The notes: a model not told the origin generated them from the letters alone. Numbered from the stretch's first letter, positions 6,605 through 15,767 are shown. The stretch: DNA of 64,000 bases from Tsukamurella conjunctivitidis (GCF_007858475.1 NZ_VIGX01000006.1:124001-188000); one strand, 5' to 3'. A program made the numbers and translations.

Positions 6605-8489
6605 ATGGCTGCACCGGAGCGCACGGAGGAGTTCGATTTCGTCGTCGTGGGATCGGGTGCGGGTGGAGGGCCGCTCGCCGCCGCGCTCGCTCTCGCTGGG
6701 CACACCGTGCTGGTTCTGGAAGCGGGTGACGATCACGAGTGCCCGTACTACAGCGTCCCGATCATGCAGGGCCACGCGAGCGAGGACGCGGACATGCGAT
6801 GGGACTTCTTCGTCGACCACTGGGACGATCCGCGGCAGGCGCGGCGCGATGCGAAGTACGTCGGGGCCGAGGCGGGCGTGCTCTACCCACGGGGGAGCAC
6901 GCTCGGTGGGAGCACCGCGATCAGCGCGATGGTGCACATCTACCCGCACTCGAGCGACTGGGAGCGGCTCGCCGACCTCACGAGTGACGATTCCTGGGGA
7001 CCGGAGGCGATGCGCCGGCGGATCGAGCGGTTGGAGGATTGGCGGGCCGTGGACGCGGAACCCCTCCCCGGCGACGACGCCCACGCTCGCGACCGGAAGG
7101 CGCGGCACGGACGCGGCCGGCTGGCTCGGCGTCACGCGCGCGGCCCCGAAGCTCGCGGGCCGCGAGCCGCGTTTCCTCGACGTGATCGCCGCGATCGAGA
7201 CCACCAGTAGGCAGATGTTCGGCATCCCCGAGGATGTCAGTCTCCCGCGCGATGCGAACGCCGCCGACACGCCGCAGGACTTCCAGGGGATGTCGTTCAT
7301 CCCCGTCGCCGTCCGCGGCGGCGTCCGCAACGGGGCGCGGGAACGCGTCGCCGACACCGTCTCCCGCACGCCAAACCTGCAGGTACGGCTCGACGCCCTC
7401 GTCACGAAAGTCCTGCTCGACGACAGCGGGCGGGCCCACGGGGTCGAGTACCGGTCGGGGCGGCGTCTCTACACCGCGGCGCCCCGCCGCTCCGATCCCC
7501 GCGACCCGGGCAGGCGGGTGCCGGACGTGCCCGCGGATCCGGAGCCCACGATCGTTCGGGCCCGGAAGGAGGTGATCCTCGCGGCCGGCGCGTTCAACAC
7601 GCCGCAACTCCTCAAGCTCTCGGGCATCGGCCCGCGCGCCGAACTCGAACGGTGGGGCGTCCCGGTCCGCGTCGACGCACCGGGTGTCGGGGCGAACCTG
7701 CACGACCGGTACGAGGTCGCGGTCACCTTCGGCCTCGACCGGGACTACCCACTGTTCGACGGTTCGCCGCTCGACGTCCCGGCCGACCCGTCGAATCCGG
7801 ATGCGCTGTACCAGGAGTGGACCGACAGCCGTGACGGCCCGTATGCGACGAACGGCTCGCTCGCCGCGCTCATCGCGAAGTCGAGCGTCGCGGGGGAGGC
7901 GTCCGACCTGATCGTCTTCGCCCTCCCGATCGACTTCCACGGCTACTACCCGGGGTACGCCCGCGAGGGCGCGCAACACCACGACCGGCTGTCGATCCTG
8001 GTCCTCAAGGCGCACACCCAGAACCGTGCCGGCTCGGTGACCCTACGGTCGGCCGACGCTCGCGACGCGCCGCACATCGCCTTCCGCTACTTCGAGGAGG
8101 GGTCGCCCGGATTCGAGCGCGACCTGACCGGTGTCGTCGACGGGGTGGAGATCGCCCGCGCCATCGCGCGGAACCTCGAGACCATCGGCGTCCGAGAGGA
8201 ACTGACCCCGGGAACGGCGAGGTCCACCCGCGAGCAGATCGCCGAGTTCGTCCGCGACGAGGCGTGGGGGCACCACGCGTGCGGGACCGCGAAGATCGGC
8301 GCGGCCGACGATCCGTCGGCCGTGCTCGACGGGCGGTTCCGCGTGCGCGGAGTCCCGGGCCTGCGCGTGGTGGACGCCTCCGTGTTCCCCGACATCCCGG
8401 GGTTCTTCATCGCCTCCGCCGTCTACCTGGCGAGCGAGAAGGCCGCCGACGACCTGCTGTCCGAGTACGGCCGGCCGGCCGGCGCGTGA
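6605..8489 (+). pseudogene. GMC-family FAD oxidoreductase interrupted by a frameshift
   Basis: Choline-dehydrogenase/glucose-oxidase type flavoprotein. From ATG 6605 the frame encodes the Rossmann motif (VVVGSGAGGGPLAAALA), the PRGSTLGGSTAISAM FAD segment and then, near 7085-7115, loses similarity. The next frame (+1) carries on with GWLGVTRAAPKLAGREPRFLD, the flavin-loop region [13 protein letters not shown], and the C-terminal active-site region (WGHHACGTAKIG, ASVFPDIPGFF), ending in TGA at 8489. One extra base, or a loss of two, around the RHG/GWL junction explains this. Without it the protein would be about 627 residues, normal for GMC. It may be a true pseudogene or an assembly error. 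The substrate is unknown (alcohol or sugar). Confidence 0.85.
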
Positions 8490-8490
8490 G

Positions 8491-8895
8491 TCAGTCCAGG
8501 ACGGCGAGGGCGTCGATCTCCACCAGCATCACCTCGTGCGGGAGGTCGACGAAGACCGTCGTGCGGCAGGGGAGCGCGGCGCCCTCGGGCACGTTCTCGG
8601 CGATGAAGGCGCCGTAGACCTCGTTCATCGCGGCGAAGTCGTCGCGGGTGGTGAGGTACACACGGAACATCAGCACGTCGGCGACGGACGCGCCGCCGGC
8701 CTCGAGGATGGCCTTGACGTTCTCCAGGGTGCGCCGGGTCTGCTCCTTGACGTCGCCCGCGGCGATGTACTGGTTGGTGGCCGGGTCCATCGGGCCCTGG
8801 CCCGAGACCTGCAGCATGTTACCGCGGCGCACGCCCTGGGAGAAGAAGTGGGCCGGAGCGGGTGCGTCGGTGGTGGAGACGGCGGTCGCGGTCAT
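8491..8895 (-). CDS. RidA-family enamine/imine deaminase
   Basis: Cytoplasmic YjgF/YER057c/UK114-type protein, 134 residues, that hydrolyses reactive enamines and imines released by PLP-dependent dehydratases. The family patterns are present: SGQGPMDPATNQ near residue 31, QTRRTLENVKAILEAGGAS at the helix, and the anion-binding arginine region LPCRTTVFVDLPH followed by MLVEIDALAVL at the end. It is the last gene of the leftward set that starts with the sugar-acid kinase and the IclR regulator, 55 bp after iclR. Its place beside a PLP deaminase fits a role in finishing that enzyme's imine product. Confidence 0.9.
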   Translation of the reverse strand: MTATAVSTTDAPAPAHFFSQGVRRGNMLQVSGQGPMDPATNQYIAAGDVKEQTRRTLENVKAILEAGGASVADVLMFRVYLTTRDDFAAMNEVYGAFIAENVPEGAALPCRTTVFVDLPHEVMLVEIDALAVLD

Positions 8896-8950
8896 GGTGA
8901 TTCCTTTGCTCTCGTGGGTGTTTCGGATGTTCCCGGGGTGTCCGGGAGGT

Positions 8951-9697
8951 TCAGCGCGGGCGGTACCCGCAGTCGCGGGAGATCGCCGCGCACGTCGCGC
9001 GCAGCGGCTCCAGCAGTTCCAACAGCTCGTCGAAGGGGAGGACCACGTCGGGCACCGAGACGGACACCGCGGCGACGACGGTGCCGGTCGCGTCCCGGAC
9101 CGGCGCGCCGATGCAATTGATCGTCGGCTCGTTCTCCTCGCGGTCGGCGGCCCAGTCCTGCGCGCGGACGCGGTCGATCTCGGCGAGGTAGTCCTCGGGC
9201 GTCACGATGGTGTTCGCGGTCCGCCGGGTGAAGTCCATTCCGGCGACGAACCGCCGCAGCTCGTCGTCGGGGAGCGTCGACAGCATGAGCTTGCCGACGG
9301 CGCTGGAGTTGAGATTGACCTCCATCCCCACCCGCGAGTACATGCGGATGAGGTCGCGCGATTCCAGCTTGTCGATGTAGACCACCGCGTCGCCCTCGCG
9401 GGCCGCGAGATGGGTGGTCCGGCCGTACTCGCGGTTGAACGCGACGAGATGGGGCGCGGCGATCTCGCGGATCCCGCGCTGCTCCGAGGCGCGCGCGGCC
9501 AGGTCGAAGACGCGCGAGCCGAGGTGGTAGCGGTGCGCCTCGTCGTGGTACGCGAAGCGTGCCTCCGTGAGCGGGCGCAGGAGGCGGAGCACGGTGGTCT
9601 TGTGCACGCCGAGCTCGTCGGCCAGTTCGTCGAGCGAGGCCGGTCCCTCGCCCAGTAGGCGGAGGATCTCCAGCGCGCGGGTCAGGCTCTGGCTCAT
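8951..9697 (-). CDS. IclR-family transcriptional regulator
   Basis: A 248-residue regulator with an N-terminal winged helix (about 1-60; the recognition region is LADELGVHKTTVLRLLRPL) and a C-terminal IclR effector domain (about 70-245, including VGMEVNLNSSAVGKLMLS and CIGAPVRDATGTVVAAVSVS). IclR proteins usually sense a sugar acid or aromatic acid and control a neighbouring catabolic operon. Its start overlaps the stop of the upstream kinase gene by 4 nt (ATGA), so it is made from the kinase transcript and would be part of the circuit it controls. Direct repeats in the divergent gap at 10797-10824 are a candidate target. Confidence 0.93.
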   Translation of the reverse strand: MSQSLTRALEILRLLGEGPASLDELADELGVHKTTVLRLLRPLTEARFAYHDEAHRYHLGSRVFDLAARASEQRGIREIAAPHLVAFNREYGRTTHLAAREGDAVVYIDKLESRDLIRMYSRVGMEVNLNSSAVGKLMLSTLPDDELRRFVAGMDFTRRTANTIVTPEDYLAEIDRVRAQDWAADREENEPTINCIGAPVRDATGTVVAAVSVSVPDVVLPFDELLELLEPLRATCAAISRDCGYRPR

Positions 9698-10725
9698 GGT
9701 GCTCGGCTCTCCCGGGGCGGCGGGAAGTCCGCGCCGGCGATGCGGATCCCGTCCGGGCTCACGTGCGCGTCCGACCAGGCGTCGTCGTCGCAGGCCAGCA
9801 GGGCCGTCATCGCCTCGGGTGGCAGGGTGGCGAAATCGGCTCGCACCGTCAGGGTCGCGGCGGCGCCGGCGTGCCCGCGGCGCAGGCAGCTGCGTAGGTC
9901 CTCGTCGCGCGCGAGCCCGTGCAGGAAACCCGCCGCGAAGGAGTCGCCGGCCCCCACGGGCTCGACCACGTCGACGGAGAGGGCGGGGACCGCGATCTCC
10001 GCGCCCGCCCGGTCCACGACGATGGCGCGCAGCGCGCCGTCCTTGACGACGACGGTGCGCGGCTCGGGGAGCAGGGCGCGGATCTCGGCGGCGGAGCCGG
10101 TGCCGAGCACGCGCTCGGCCTCGTCGGACCCGACCAGCACGACGTCGGCGCAGCGGGCCAGCTCGATGACGACAGACGGGTCACCATCGGGCCAGAGTTG
10201 CTCGCGCCAGTTGACGTCGAAGGTCACGGTGCCGCGCACGCCGGTGCGGTCGCGGAGCAGGGCGCGGGTGAGGGCGGCGCACGACGGGGAGAGGGCCGGT
10301 GTGATCCCGCTGGTGTGCACGATGCGGGCGGCCTCGAGGGTCGCCGCGACCGCGGGGCGGGTGAGGAAGTCGGGGCCCATCGCCGCGGCCGCGCTGCCGG
10401 CGCGCCGGTACGTGCTGGCGGTGACGGGCTCGCCCGCGTCGTCGACGCCCTCGGTCTTGGCGTACCGACCGGTGAACGCCGTCTCGTCGACCTCGACGCC
10501 CTCCGTCCGCACACCGTGCGCGCGCAGGTGTTCGACGATCCGCCGCCCCTCGGCGTCCCCGCCGACCCGGCTGAGGAACGCGGTGGGAGTGCCCAGGGCC
10601 GCGGTGCCCGCGGCGACGTTCGCCTCCGCGCCGCCGGCGTGCATGGCGGGAGCGGCGGCGTCGAGGTCCGCCGCGGCGACCAGTGCCAGCGGCTCCCCGA
10701 GGCACGCGATCCGAGCTCCAGTCAC
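9694..10725 (-). CDS. PfkB-family sugar kinase, probable 2-dehydro-3-deoxygluconokinase
   Basis: ATP-dependent ribokinase-family kinase of 343 residues. It carries the N-terminal substrate region (ACLGEPLALV and HAGGAEANVAAG) and the anion-hole/catalytic motif VEPVGAGDSFAAGF with catalytic Asp261. The partner genes predict 2-keto-3-deoxygluconate (KDG) as substrate, giving KDPG for the aldolase encoded across the divergent gap; sequence alone cannot separate KDG from other sugar substrates. The GTG at 10725 follows AGAGGGGC and gives a standard N-terminus; an in-frame start 66 nt upstream would only add Arg-rich sequence. It is first in the leftward operon kinase-IclR-RidA. Confidence 0.82.
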   Translation of the reverse strand: MTGARIACLGEPLALVAAADLDAAAPAMHAGGAEANVAAGTAALGTPTAFLSRVGGDAEGRRIVEHLRAHGVRTEGVEVDETAFTGRYAKTEGVDDAGEPVTASTYRRAGSAAAAMGPDFLTRPAVAATLEAARIVHTSGITPALSPSCAALTRALLRDRTGVRGTVTFDVNWREQLWPDGDPSVVIELARCADVVLVGSDEAERVLGTGSAAEIRALLPEPRTVVVKDGALRAIVVDRAGAEIAVPALSVDVVEPVGAGDSFAAGFLHGLARDEDLRSCLRRGHAGAAATLTVRADFATLPPEAMTALLACDDDAWSDAHVSPDGIRIAGADFPPPRESRAP

Positions 10726-10796
10726 GCGTCGTGCCCCTCTTCGGTCTCGTGGTTGTGCAGGTCCTCGCCGCAATGCTAGCGTCTGTGACACGCATC

Positions 10797-10824
10797 ACGC
10801 AACGATGATTGCAATATACGCAAC
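10797..10824. promoter_or_regulatory. Direct repeats ACGCAAC 21 bp apart in the divergent promoter
   Basis: ACGCAAC occurs at 10797-10803 and again at 10818-10824. The 21-bp spacing is two helical turns, so both copies face the same side of the DNA. An overlapping pair TTGC (10809-10812) and GCAA (10820-10823) forms an inverted repeat. The site lies between the kinase and deaminase genes and could be the operator of the cluster's IclR protein. Confidence 0.35.
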
Positions 10825-10841
10825 ATAGCAGATTGGGACGC

Positions 10842-12098
10842 ATGATGGTCAACGGGAACGGTGCCCGGCCGGTGGAGTTGAGTGTGCTCGACAAGGCAGT
10901 ACCCGCATGGGCGAACGGCATGACAACGGCCGACTTCCTCGCCCGGGAGCCCCGTCTGGCGGAACTCTCCACGCCCGTTCTCGTGCTCGACCGGGCGGCG
11001 ATGGCCGGCAACGTCGCCGAGTTCGCCCGGTGGACCGCCACCCACGGATTCGATCTCGAGCCGCACGGCAAGACCACGATGGCGCCCGCGCTCTGGCAGG
11101 ACCAGCTCGACGCCGGGTCCACGGCGATCACCGTCGCCAACCTGCCGCAGCTGCAGGTGGCCGTCGCCACCGGCTTCCGGAACCTGCACGTGGCGAACGC
11201 GATCGCCGACGCCGCCGGGATCCGCTGGCTCGGCGAGGCGCTCGACGCCGACCCGGCGCTCGAGGTCACCCTCTGGGCCGACGGCCTCGGCACCGTCGAC
11301 GTGCTCGAGCGGGGGCTCGCCGCCGCGACCCGGCAGCCCACCGTGCTCGTCGAACTGGGTGGCCCCGGCGGCCGCACCGGCGCGCGCACCGTCGACGAGG
11401 CGTTCGCCATCGGCGAGGGCATCGCCGCCTCTCCGCGGCTGCGCCTCGGCGGGGTCACCGGCTACGAGGGTGCCTTCGCGCACGACACCTCGTCCGCGGC
11501 GCTCGGCACCGTCGACGACTACCTCCGCACGCTGAAGGAGCTGCACGCCCGCCTGCGCCCGCTCTACCCGGAGGGACGGATCGTCGTCTCCGCCGGGGGG
11601 AGCGCCTACTTCGACCGCGTCGCCGCGATCCTGGGCGACATCGACGACGCACGCGTCGTCATCCGCTCGGGGGCGTACATCATCCACGACGACGGCTTCT
11701 ACCGCGGCATCACGCCGTCGGGCCGCGAGGCCGGCGCGCCCCGCCTGCGGTCGGCCATGCACGTCTGGGCCCGCGTGATCTCGCGGCCCGAGCCCGGCCT
11801 CGCCCTCCTCGACGTGGGCCGGCGCGACGTCTCCTTCGACGAGGGCCTGCCCGAGCCGCAGGTCGCCGCCGCGGGCCTCGGCGAGCCCGCACGCCCGATC
11901 GACGCGGAGATCTCCGCCGTCAACGACCAGCACGCCTTCCTGCGCCTGCCCGCCGGCGATCCGCTCGCCGTCGGCGACGTCGTGCGCCTGGGCCTGAGCC
12001 ATCCCTGCACCGTCTTCGACAAGTGGCGCGTCATCCCCGTGGTCGCGGACGACGGGGCGAACCCGCGGGTCGTCGACATGATCTCCACCTACTTCTAG
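10842..12098 (+). CDS. PLP-dependent D-amino-acid dehydratase/deaminase, probable D-glucosaminate dehydratase
   Basis: Fold-type III PLP enzyme of the D-serine dehydratase / D-threonine aldolase-like group, 418 residues. An alanine-racemase-like barrel carries the Schiff-base Lys77 in LEPHGKTTMAP, and the C-terminal domain has the metal-binding His387 and Cys389 in SHPCTVFDKW. The family eliminates water and ammonia from D-configured 2-amino-3-hydroxy acids. With a KDG-type kinase and KDPG aldolase beside it, D-glucosaminate (giving KDG plus ammonia) fits better than D-serine. ATG 10842 is chosen; the TTG 33 nt upstream lies in the operator region. It is the first gene of the rightward operon. 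Confidence 0.78.
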   Translation: MMVNGNGARPVELSVLDKAVPAWANGMTTADFLAREPRLAELSTPVLVLDRAAMAGNVAEFARWTATHGFDLEPHGKTTMAPALWQDQLDAGSTAITVANLPQLQVAVATGFRNLHVANAIADAAGIRWLGEALDADPALEVTLWADGLGTVDVLERGLAAATRQPTVLVELGGPGGRTGARTVDEAFAIGEGIAASPRLRLGGVTGYEGAFAHDTSSAALGTVDDYLRTLKELHARLRPLYPEGRIVVSAGGSAYFDRVAAILGDIDDARVVIRSGAYIIHDDGFYRGITPSGREAGAPRLRSAMHVWARVISRPEPGLALLDVGRRDVSFDEGLPEPQVAAAGLGEPARPIDAEISAVNDQHAFLRLPAGDPLAVGDVVRLGLSHPCTVFDKWRVIPVVADDGANPRVVDMISTYF

Positions 12099-12107
12099 AG
12101 GCGCACC

Positions 12108-13709
12108 ATGCACGACACAGTCATCCGCGCCGCCACCGTCGTCGACGGCACCGAGGCGCCGCGCTACACCGCCGACGTCGCGATCTCCGACGGCGTCATC
12201 GCCGCGATCGGCAGCGAGCTCGGGCCCGCGCGCCGCGTCATCGACGCCGACGGGCTGGTGCTCAGCCCCGGCTTCATCGACATGCACGCCCACTCCGACC
12301 TGCAGGTCCTGCTCAATCCCGAGCATCCCTCGCGGATCACGCAGGGCGTCACGTGCGAGGTGATCGGCCAGGACGGCCTGAGCTACGCGCCCGTCTCCGA
12401 CGAGACGCTGGCCGTGGTGCGGCGCCAGATCGCCGGCTGGAACACGGACCCGGAGGACTTCGACTTCTCCTGGCGGACCGTCGGCGAGTACCTGGACCAT
12501 CTCGACGCGGCCGGGACCGCCACGAACCTCGCCTATCTCGTACCGCACGGCCTGCTCCGCGCCCTCACCCGCGGTTTCGACGACGGTGTCGCGTCCCCGG
12601 CCGAGGTCGAACGGATGCAGGAGATCCTGGCGCAGGGCCTGCGCGAGGGCGCCGTAGGCCTGTCCACCGGCCTCACCTACACCCCGGCGATGTACGCCGA
12701 CGACGCGGAGCTCGCTGCGCTCATGCGGACCACCGGCGAACTCGGCGGCTACTTCTCGCCGCACCACCGCAGCTACGGCGCCGGCGCGATGGAGGCCTAC
12801 GCCGAGATGATCGACCTGTCGCGCCGCACCGGCTGCCCGCTGCACCTCGCGCACGCCACCCTCAACTTCGGCCCCAACAAGGGGCGCGCGCCCGAGTTGC
12901 TGACGCTGCTCGACGAGGCCGTCGCCGCCGGGGCGGACGTCTCCCTCGACACCTACCCCTACCTGCCGGGCGCCACCACCCTCGCCGCGATCCTGCCCAG
13001 CTGGGCCGCGGCCGGCGGCGCCGACGCGACGTTGGTGCGGCTGCGCGACCCGCAGGATCTCGCCCGCATCCGGGAGCACCTGGAGCACACCGGATCCGAC
13101 GGCTGCCACGGCGTGATCGCGGAGTGGGAGACCATCGAGATCAGCGGCGTCGGCGACGATGCGCTGGCCGGTTACGTGGGCCGGACCGTCGCGCGGATCG
13201 CCGCCGACGAGGGCCGCGACCCGTTCGACGTGTGCATCGGCATCCTGCTCGACGATCGGCTCGCGACCGGGATCCTGCAGCACGTCGGGCACGAGGAGAA
13301 CGTGCGCGCGATCATGCGCCACCGGACCCACACCGGCGGCAGCGACGGCCTGCTCGTCGGCGGCAAACCGCACCCGCGCGCGTGGGGCACCTTCGCCCGC
13401 TACCTCGGCCACTACAGCCGCGACCTCGGCCTGATGAGCCTCGAGGAGTGCGTGGGCCATCTCACCGGCCGGGCCGCCCGTCGCCTCCGCCTGGTCCGAC
13501 GGGGCCTGGTCCGCGAGGGCTACGCCGCCGACCTGGCACTGTTCGACCCCGACGTGGTGATCGACCGTGCCACCTACGACGCCCCGCGCACGCCCGCAGC
13601 GGGATTCACGCACGTCTTCGTCCGCGGTGTCGCCGCGCTCGACGACGGGGAGACCACCGGCGCGCTCGCGGGCGGCGCGCTGCGCCTCACGGAAGAAGGA
13701 GTCCTGTGA
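12108..13709 (+). CDS. N-acyl-D-amino-acid deacylase family amidohydrolase, probable N-acetyl-D-glucosaminate deacetylase
   Basis: Metal-dependent amidohydrolase of the D-aminoacylase group, 533 residues, expected to release acetate from an N-acetyl-D-amino acid. Metal ligands are visible: His60 and His62 in FIDMHAHSDL, the bridging Cys83 in GVTCEVIG, His219/220 in FSPHHRS, His246/249 in HLAHA, and Asp413 in HTGGSDGLL. It starts 9 bp after the PLP deaminase and shares a 4-nt overlap (GTGA) with the aldolase. In the marine chitin-oxidation pathway, N-acetylglucosaminate is handled by enzymes resembling D-amino-acid catabolism, and this pairing matches. True D-amino-acid substrates remain possible. 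Confidence 0.8.
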   Translation: MHDTVIRAATVVDGTEAPRYTADVAISDGVIAAIGSELGPARRVIDADGLVLSPGFIDMHAHSDLQVLLNPEHPSRITQGVTCEVIGQDGLSYAPVSDETLAVVRRQIAGWNTDPEDFDFSWRTVGEYLDHLDAAGTATNLAYLVPHGLLRALTRGFDDGVASPAEVERMQEILAQGLREGAVGLSTGLTYTPAMYADDAELAALMRTTGELGGYFSPHHRSYGAGAMEAYAEMIDLSRRTGCPLHLAHATLNFGPNKGRAPELLTLLDEAVAAGADVSLDTYPYLPGATTLAAILPSWAAAGGADATLVRLRDPQDLARIREHLEHTGSDGCHGVIAEWETIEISGVGDDALAGYVGRTVARIAADEGRDPFDVCIGILLDDRLATGILQHVGHEENVRAIMRHRTHTGGSDGLLVGGKPHPRAWGTFARYLGHYSRDLGLMSLEECVGHLTGRAARRLRLVRRGLVREGYAADLALFDPDVVIDRATYDAPRTPAAGFTHVFVRGVAALDDGETTGALAGGALRLTEEGVL

Positions 13710-14338
13710 CCACCGACGACCCATCCGGCCTGCTCGACGCGCTGGCCGCCGACCGGGCGCTCACCGTGGTGCGCGCCCCCGACCTCCCGGACGCGGCCGC
13801 CCTGTGCCGGGCGCTCGCCGAGGGCGGGATCCGCACGGTCGAACTGACCTTCACCACGCCCGACGTGCTCGGCCACCTTGAACGGGCGGCCTCCGTCGAG
13901 GGCACGAACCTCGGTGTGGGCACGGTGCGCTCCGCCGCGCAGGCCCGCGACGCGGTGAACGCGGGCGCGCGCTTCCTCGTCACCCCCGACGTCAACGAGG
14001 AGGTCGCGCAGGCTGCGCGCGACCTGGGCGTCCCCGTCTTCCTCGGAGCACTGACCCCGACCGATGTGGCCCGCGCGGCCGCGCTCGGCTCGGTGGCCGT
14101 GAAGATCTTTCCCGCGCGCGCCTTCGGCCCGGGCTATCTCAAGGACCTGCACGGTCCGTTCCCCGGCCTGCCGCTGCTGCCTTCGGGCGGCGTCAGCGAG
14201 GCCAATGCCCGCGAGTTCCTGGGCGCCGGCGCCGTCGCCGTCTGCGCCGGCACGTCCGTCGTGCCCCCCGACACCGTCGCCGCCGGCGATTGGGCCGACA
14301 TCACTGTCCGCGCCGCGCGTTTCGTCGCCGCGCTCTGA
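13706..14338 (+). CDS. KDPG-type aldolase (2-dehydro-3-deoxy-phosphogluconate aldolase)
   Basis: Class I aldolase of the KDPG/KHG family, 210 residues, that splits KDPG into pyruvate and glyceraldehyde 3-phosphate. The Schiff-base Lys133 lies in SVAVKIFPA and the catalytic Glu46 in RTVELTFTTP; FLVTPDVNEE and LLPSGGVSEAN are the standard phosphate- and pyruvate-site loops. GTG 13706 overlaps the deacylase stop by 4 nt (GTGA), a sign of translational coupling, so the aldolase belongs to the deaminase-deacylase operon. It supplies the last step of the proposed amino-sugar-acid pathway. Confidence 0.92.
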   Translation: MTTDDPSGLLDALAADRALTVVRAPDLPDAAALCRALAEGGIRTVELTFTTPDVLGHLERAASVEGTNLGVGTVRSAAQARDAVNAGARFLVTPDVNEEVAQAARDLGVPVFLGALTPTDVARAAALGSVAVKIFPARAFGPGYLKDLHGPFPGLPLLPSGGVSEANAREFLGAGAVAVCAGTSVVPPDTVAAGDWADITVRAARFVAAL

Positions 14339-14365
14339 CCTTCTTCCAGAACGGGAGTACCACTC

Positions 14366-15760
14366 ATGTCCTCGGCCATCGACTGGCTGCAGCACGACAC
14401 CGGGGGTCTGCTGACCCTCGCAGCGGTGTCGATCGCGGTCCTGCTCGTCCTCATCATCAAGGTCAAGCTCGAGCCCTTCATCGCGCTGATCATCGTGTCG
14501 GTCGCCCTCGCACTGGTGGCCGGCGTCTCCGTCGAGAAGCTCGTCGGGTCGCCGCAGAAGGGGGCGGCGCAATCGATCCTGGAGACCGGCTTCGGCGGCA
14601 TCCTCGGGCACATCGCACCGATCATCGGCCTCGGCACGGTGCTCGGCGCGATCCTCGAGCGATCCGGCGGCGCCGACGTGCTCACCAGCTGGCTGCTCAG
14701 GCTGTTCGGGCCCAAGGGGGCGCCGCTCGCCATGGGGGTCACCGGCCTCATCCTGGGCATCCCGGTGTTCTTCGACATCGGCATCTTCATCCTGGCGCCG
14801 CTGGTCTACGTCGCCGCCAAGCGCGGCGGCAAATCGCTGGTCATGTACGCACTGCCGATGCTGGCGGGCCTGTCGATGACCCACGCCTTCCTGCCCCCGC
14901 ACCCCGGCCCCGTCGCCGCGGCGGGCCTGCTGCACACCTCGCTCGGCTGGATCATCGTCATGGGCCTGGTCTGCGGCATCCCGGCGTGGTTCGCCTCGGG
15001 CGTCGTCTGGGGCACGTGGATCGGCAAGCGCGTGATCGTCGACGTGCCGGAGGAGTTCGTCCCGGAGGAGGAGCACGCCAGCAAGGACCGGCCGCCGCTG
15101 GCGCTGATCGCCTTCATCATCGCCGTGCCGATGCTGCTGATCCTGGGCGGCACCTTCGGCTCGGTGTGGCTGACCCCGGGAACGAAGCCCTTCTCGATCC
15201 TCGTCTTCCTCGGCACGCCCGCGATCGCCCTGACCATCGCCGTGGTGCTGGCCTTCTACCTGCTCGGCATCCGCCGGGGGATCAACGCCACGCAGCTCGC
15301 CGAGATGACCGGCGCGGCGCTCAAGCCGATCGGCATGATCCTCCTCGTGGTCGGCGCGGGCGCCCTGTTCGGCGCGGTCCTGCGGGCCACGGGCGTCGGA
15401 ACGGCACTCACCGACTCGATGTCGGACCTCGGCCTGCCGCTCATCGTGACCGCGTACCTGGTCAGCTGCGCACTGCGCATCGCGCAGGGTTCGGCCACGG
15501 TGGCGATCACCGCGACCGCCGGCATCATCGGCGAGACGGTCGCGGCCGGCAACTACTCGCAGGCGCAGATCGCGCTCATCGTCATCGCGATCTCGGCCGG
15601 GTCGATCATCCTCAGCCACGTCAACGACGGCGGTTTCTGGATCGTCGCCAAGTACTTCAACATGACCGTCAAGCAGACGCTCATGACCTGGTCGGTGCTC
15701 GAGACCGTCCTGTCCGTGGTGGGCTTCGCGATGGTGCTCATCGTCTGGGCGATCGTCTGA
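14366..15760 (+). CDS. GntP-family gluconate/sugar-acid permease
   Basis: Integral membrane H+-coupled importer of the GntP family, 464 residues, with about 12 hydrophobic segments. Conserved features are ETGFGGILGHIAPIIGLGTVLG near residue 75, IPVFFDIGIFILAPLVY, MTHAFLPPHPGPVAAA and HVNDGGFWIV near the C-terminus. Relatives import gluconate, idonate, fructuronate or D-serine. It follows the aldolase by 27 bp in the same operon with GAACGGGAGTA before the start. In context the cargo is likely a free (N-acetyl-)amino-sugar acid. Confidence 0.9.
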   Translation: MSSAIDWLQHDTGGLLTLAAVSIAVLLVLIIKVKLEPFIALIIVSVALALVAGVSVEKLVGSPQKGAAQSILETGFGGILGHIAPIIGLGTVLGAILERSGGADVLTSWLLRLFGPKGAPLAMGVTGLILGIPVFFDIGIFILAPLVYVAAKRGGKSLVMYALPMLAGLSMTHAFLPPHPGPVAAAGLLHTSLGWIIVMGLVCGIPAWFASGVVWGTWIGKRVIVDVPEEFVPEEEHASKDRPPLALIAFIIAVPMLLILGGTFGSVWLTPGTKPFSILVFLGTPAIALTIAVVLAFYLLGIRRGINATQLAEMTGAALKPIGMILLVVGAGALFGAVLRATGVGTALTDSMSDLGLPLIVTAYLVSCALRIAQGSATVAITATAGIIGETVAAGNYSQAQIALIVIAISAGSIILSHVNDGGFWIVAKYFNMTVKQTLMTWSVLETVLSVVGFAMVLIVWAIV

Positions 15761-15767
15761 CGGCCTC

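Noticed and set aside
12108-13709. D-hydantoinase or dihydroorotase
   Set aside because: The amidohydrolase has the Cys83 bridge and layout of D-aminoacylases rather than the carboxylated Lys of hydantoinases.
10776-13724. A 982-codon minus-strand frame across the deaminase and deacylase genes
   Set aside because: Shadow of the plus-strand genes, which carry complete catalytic motifs and proper spacing; the antisense product is low complexity.
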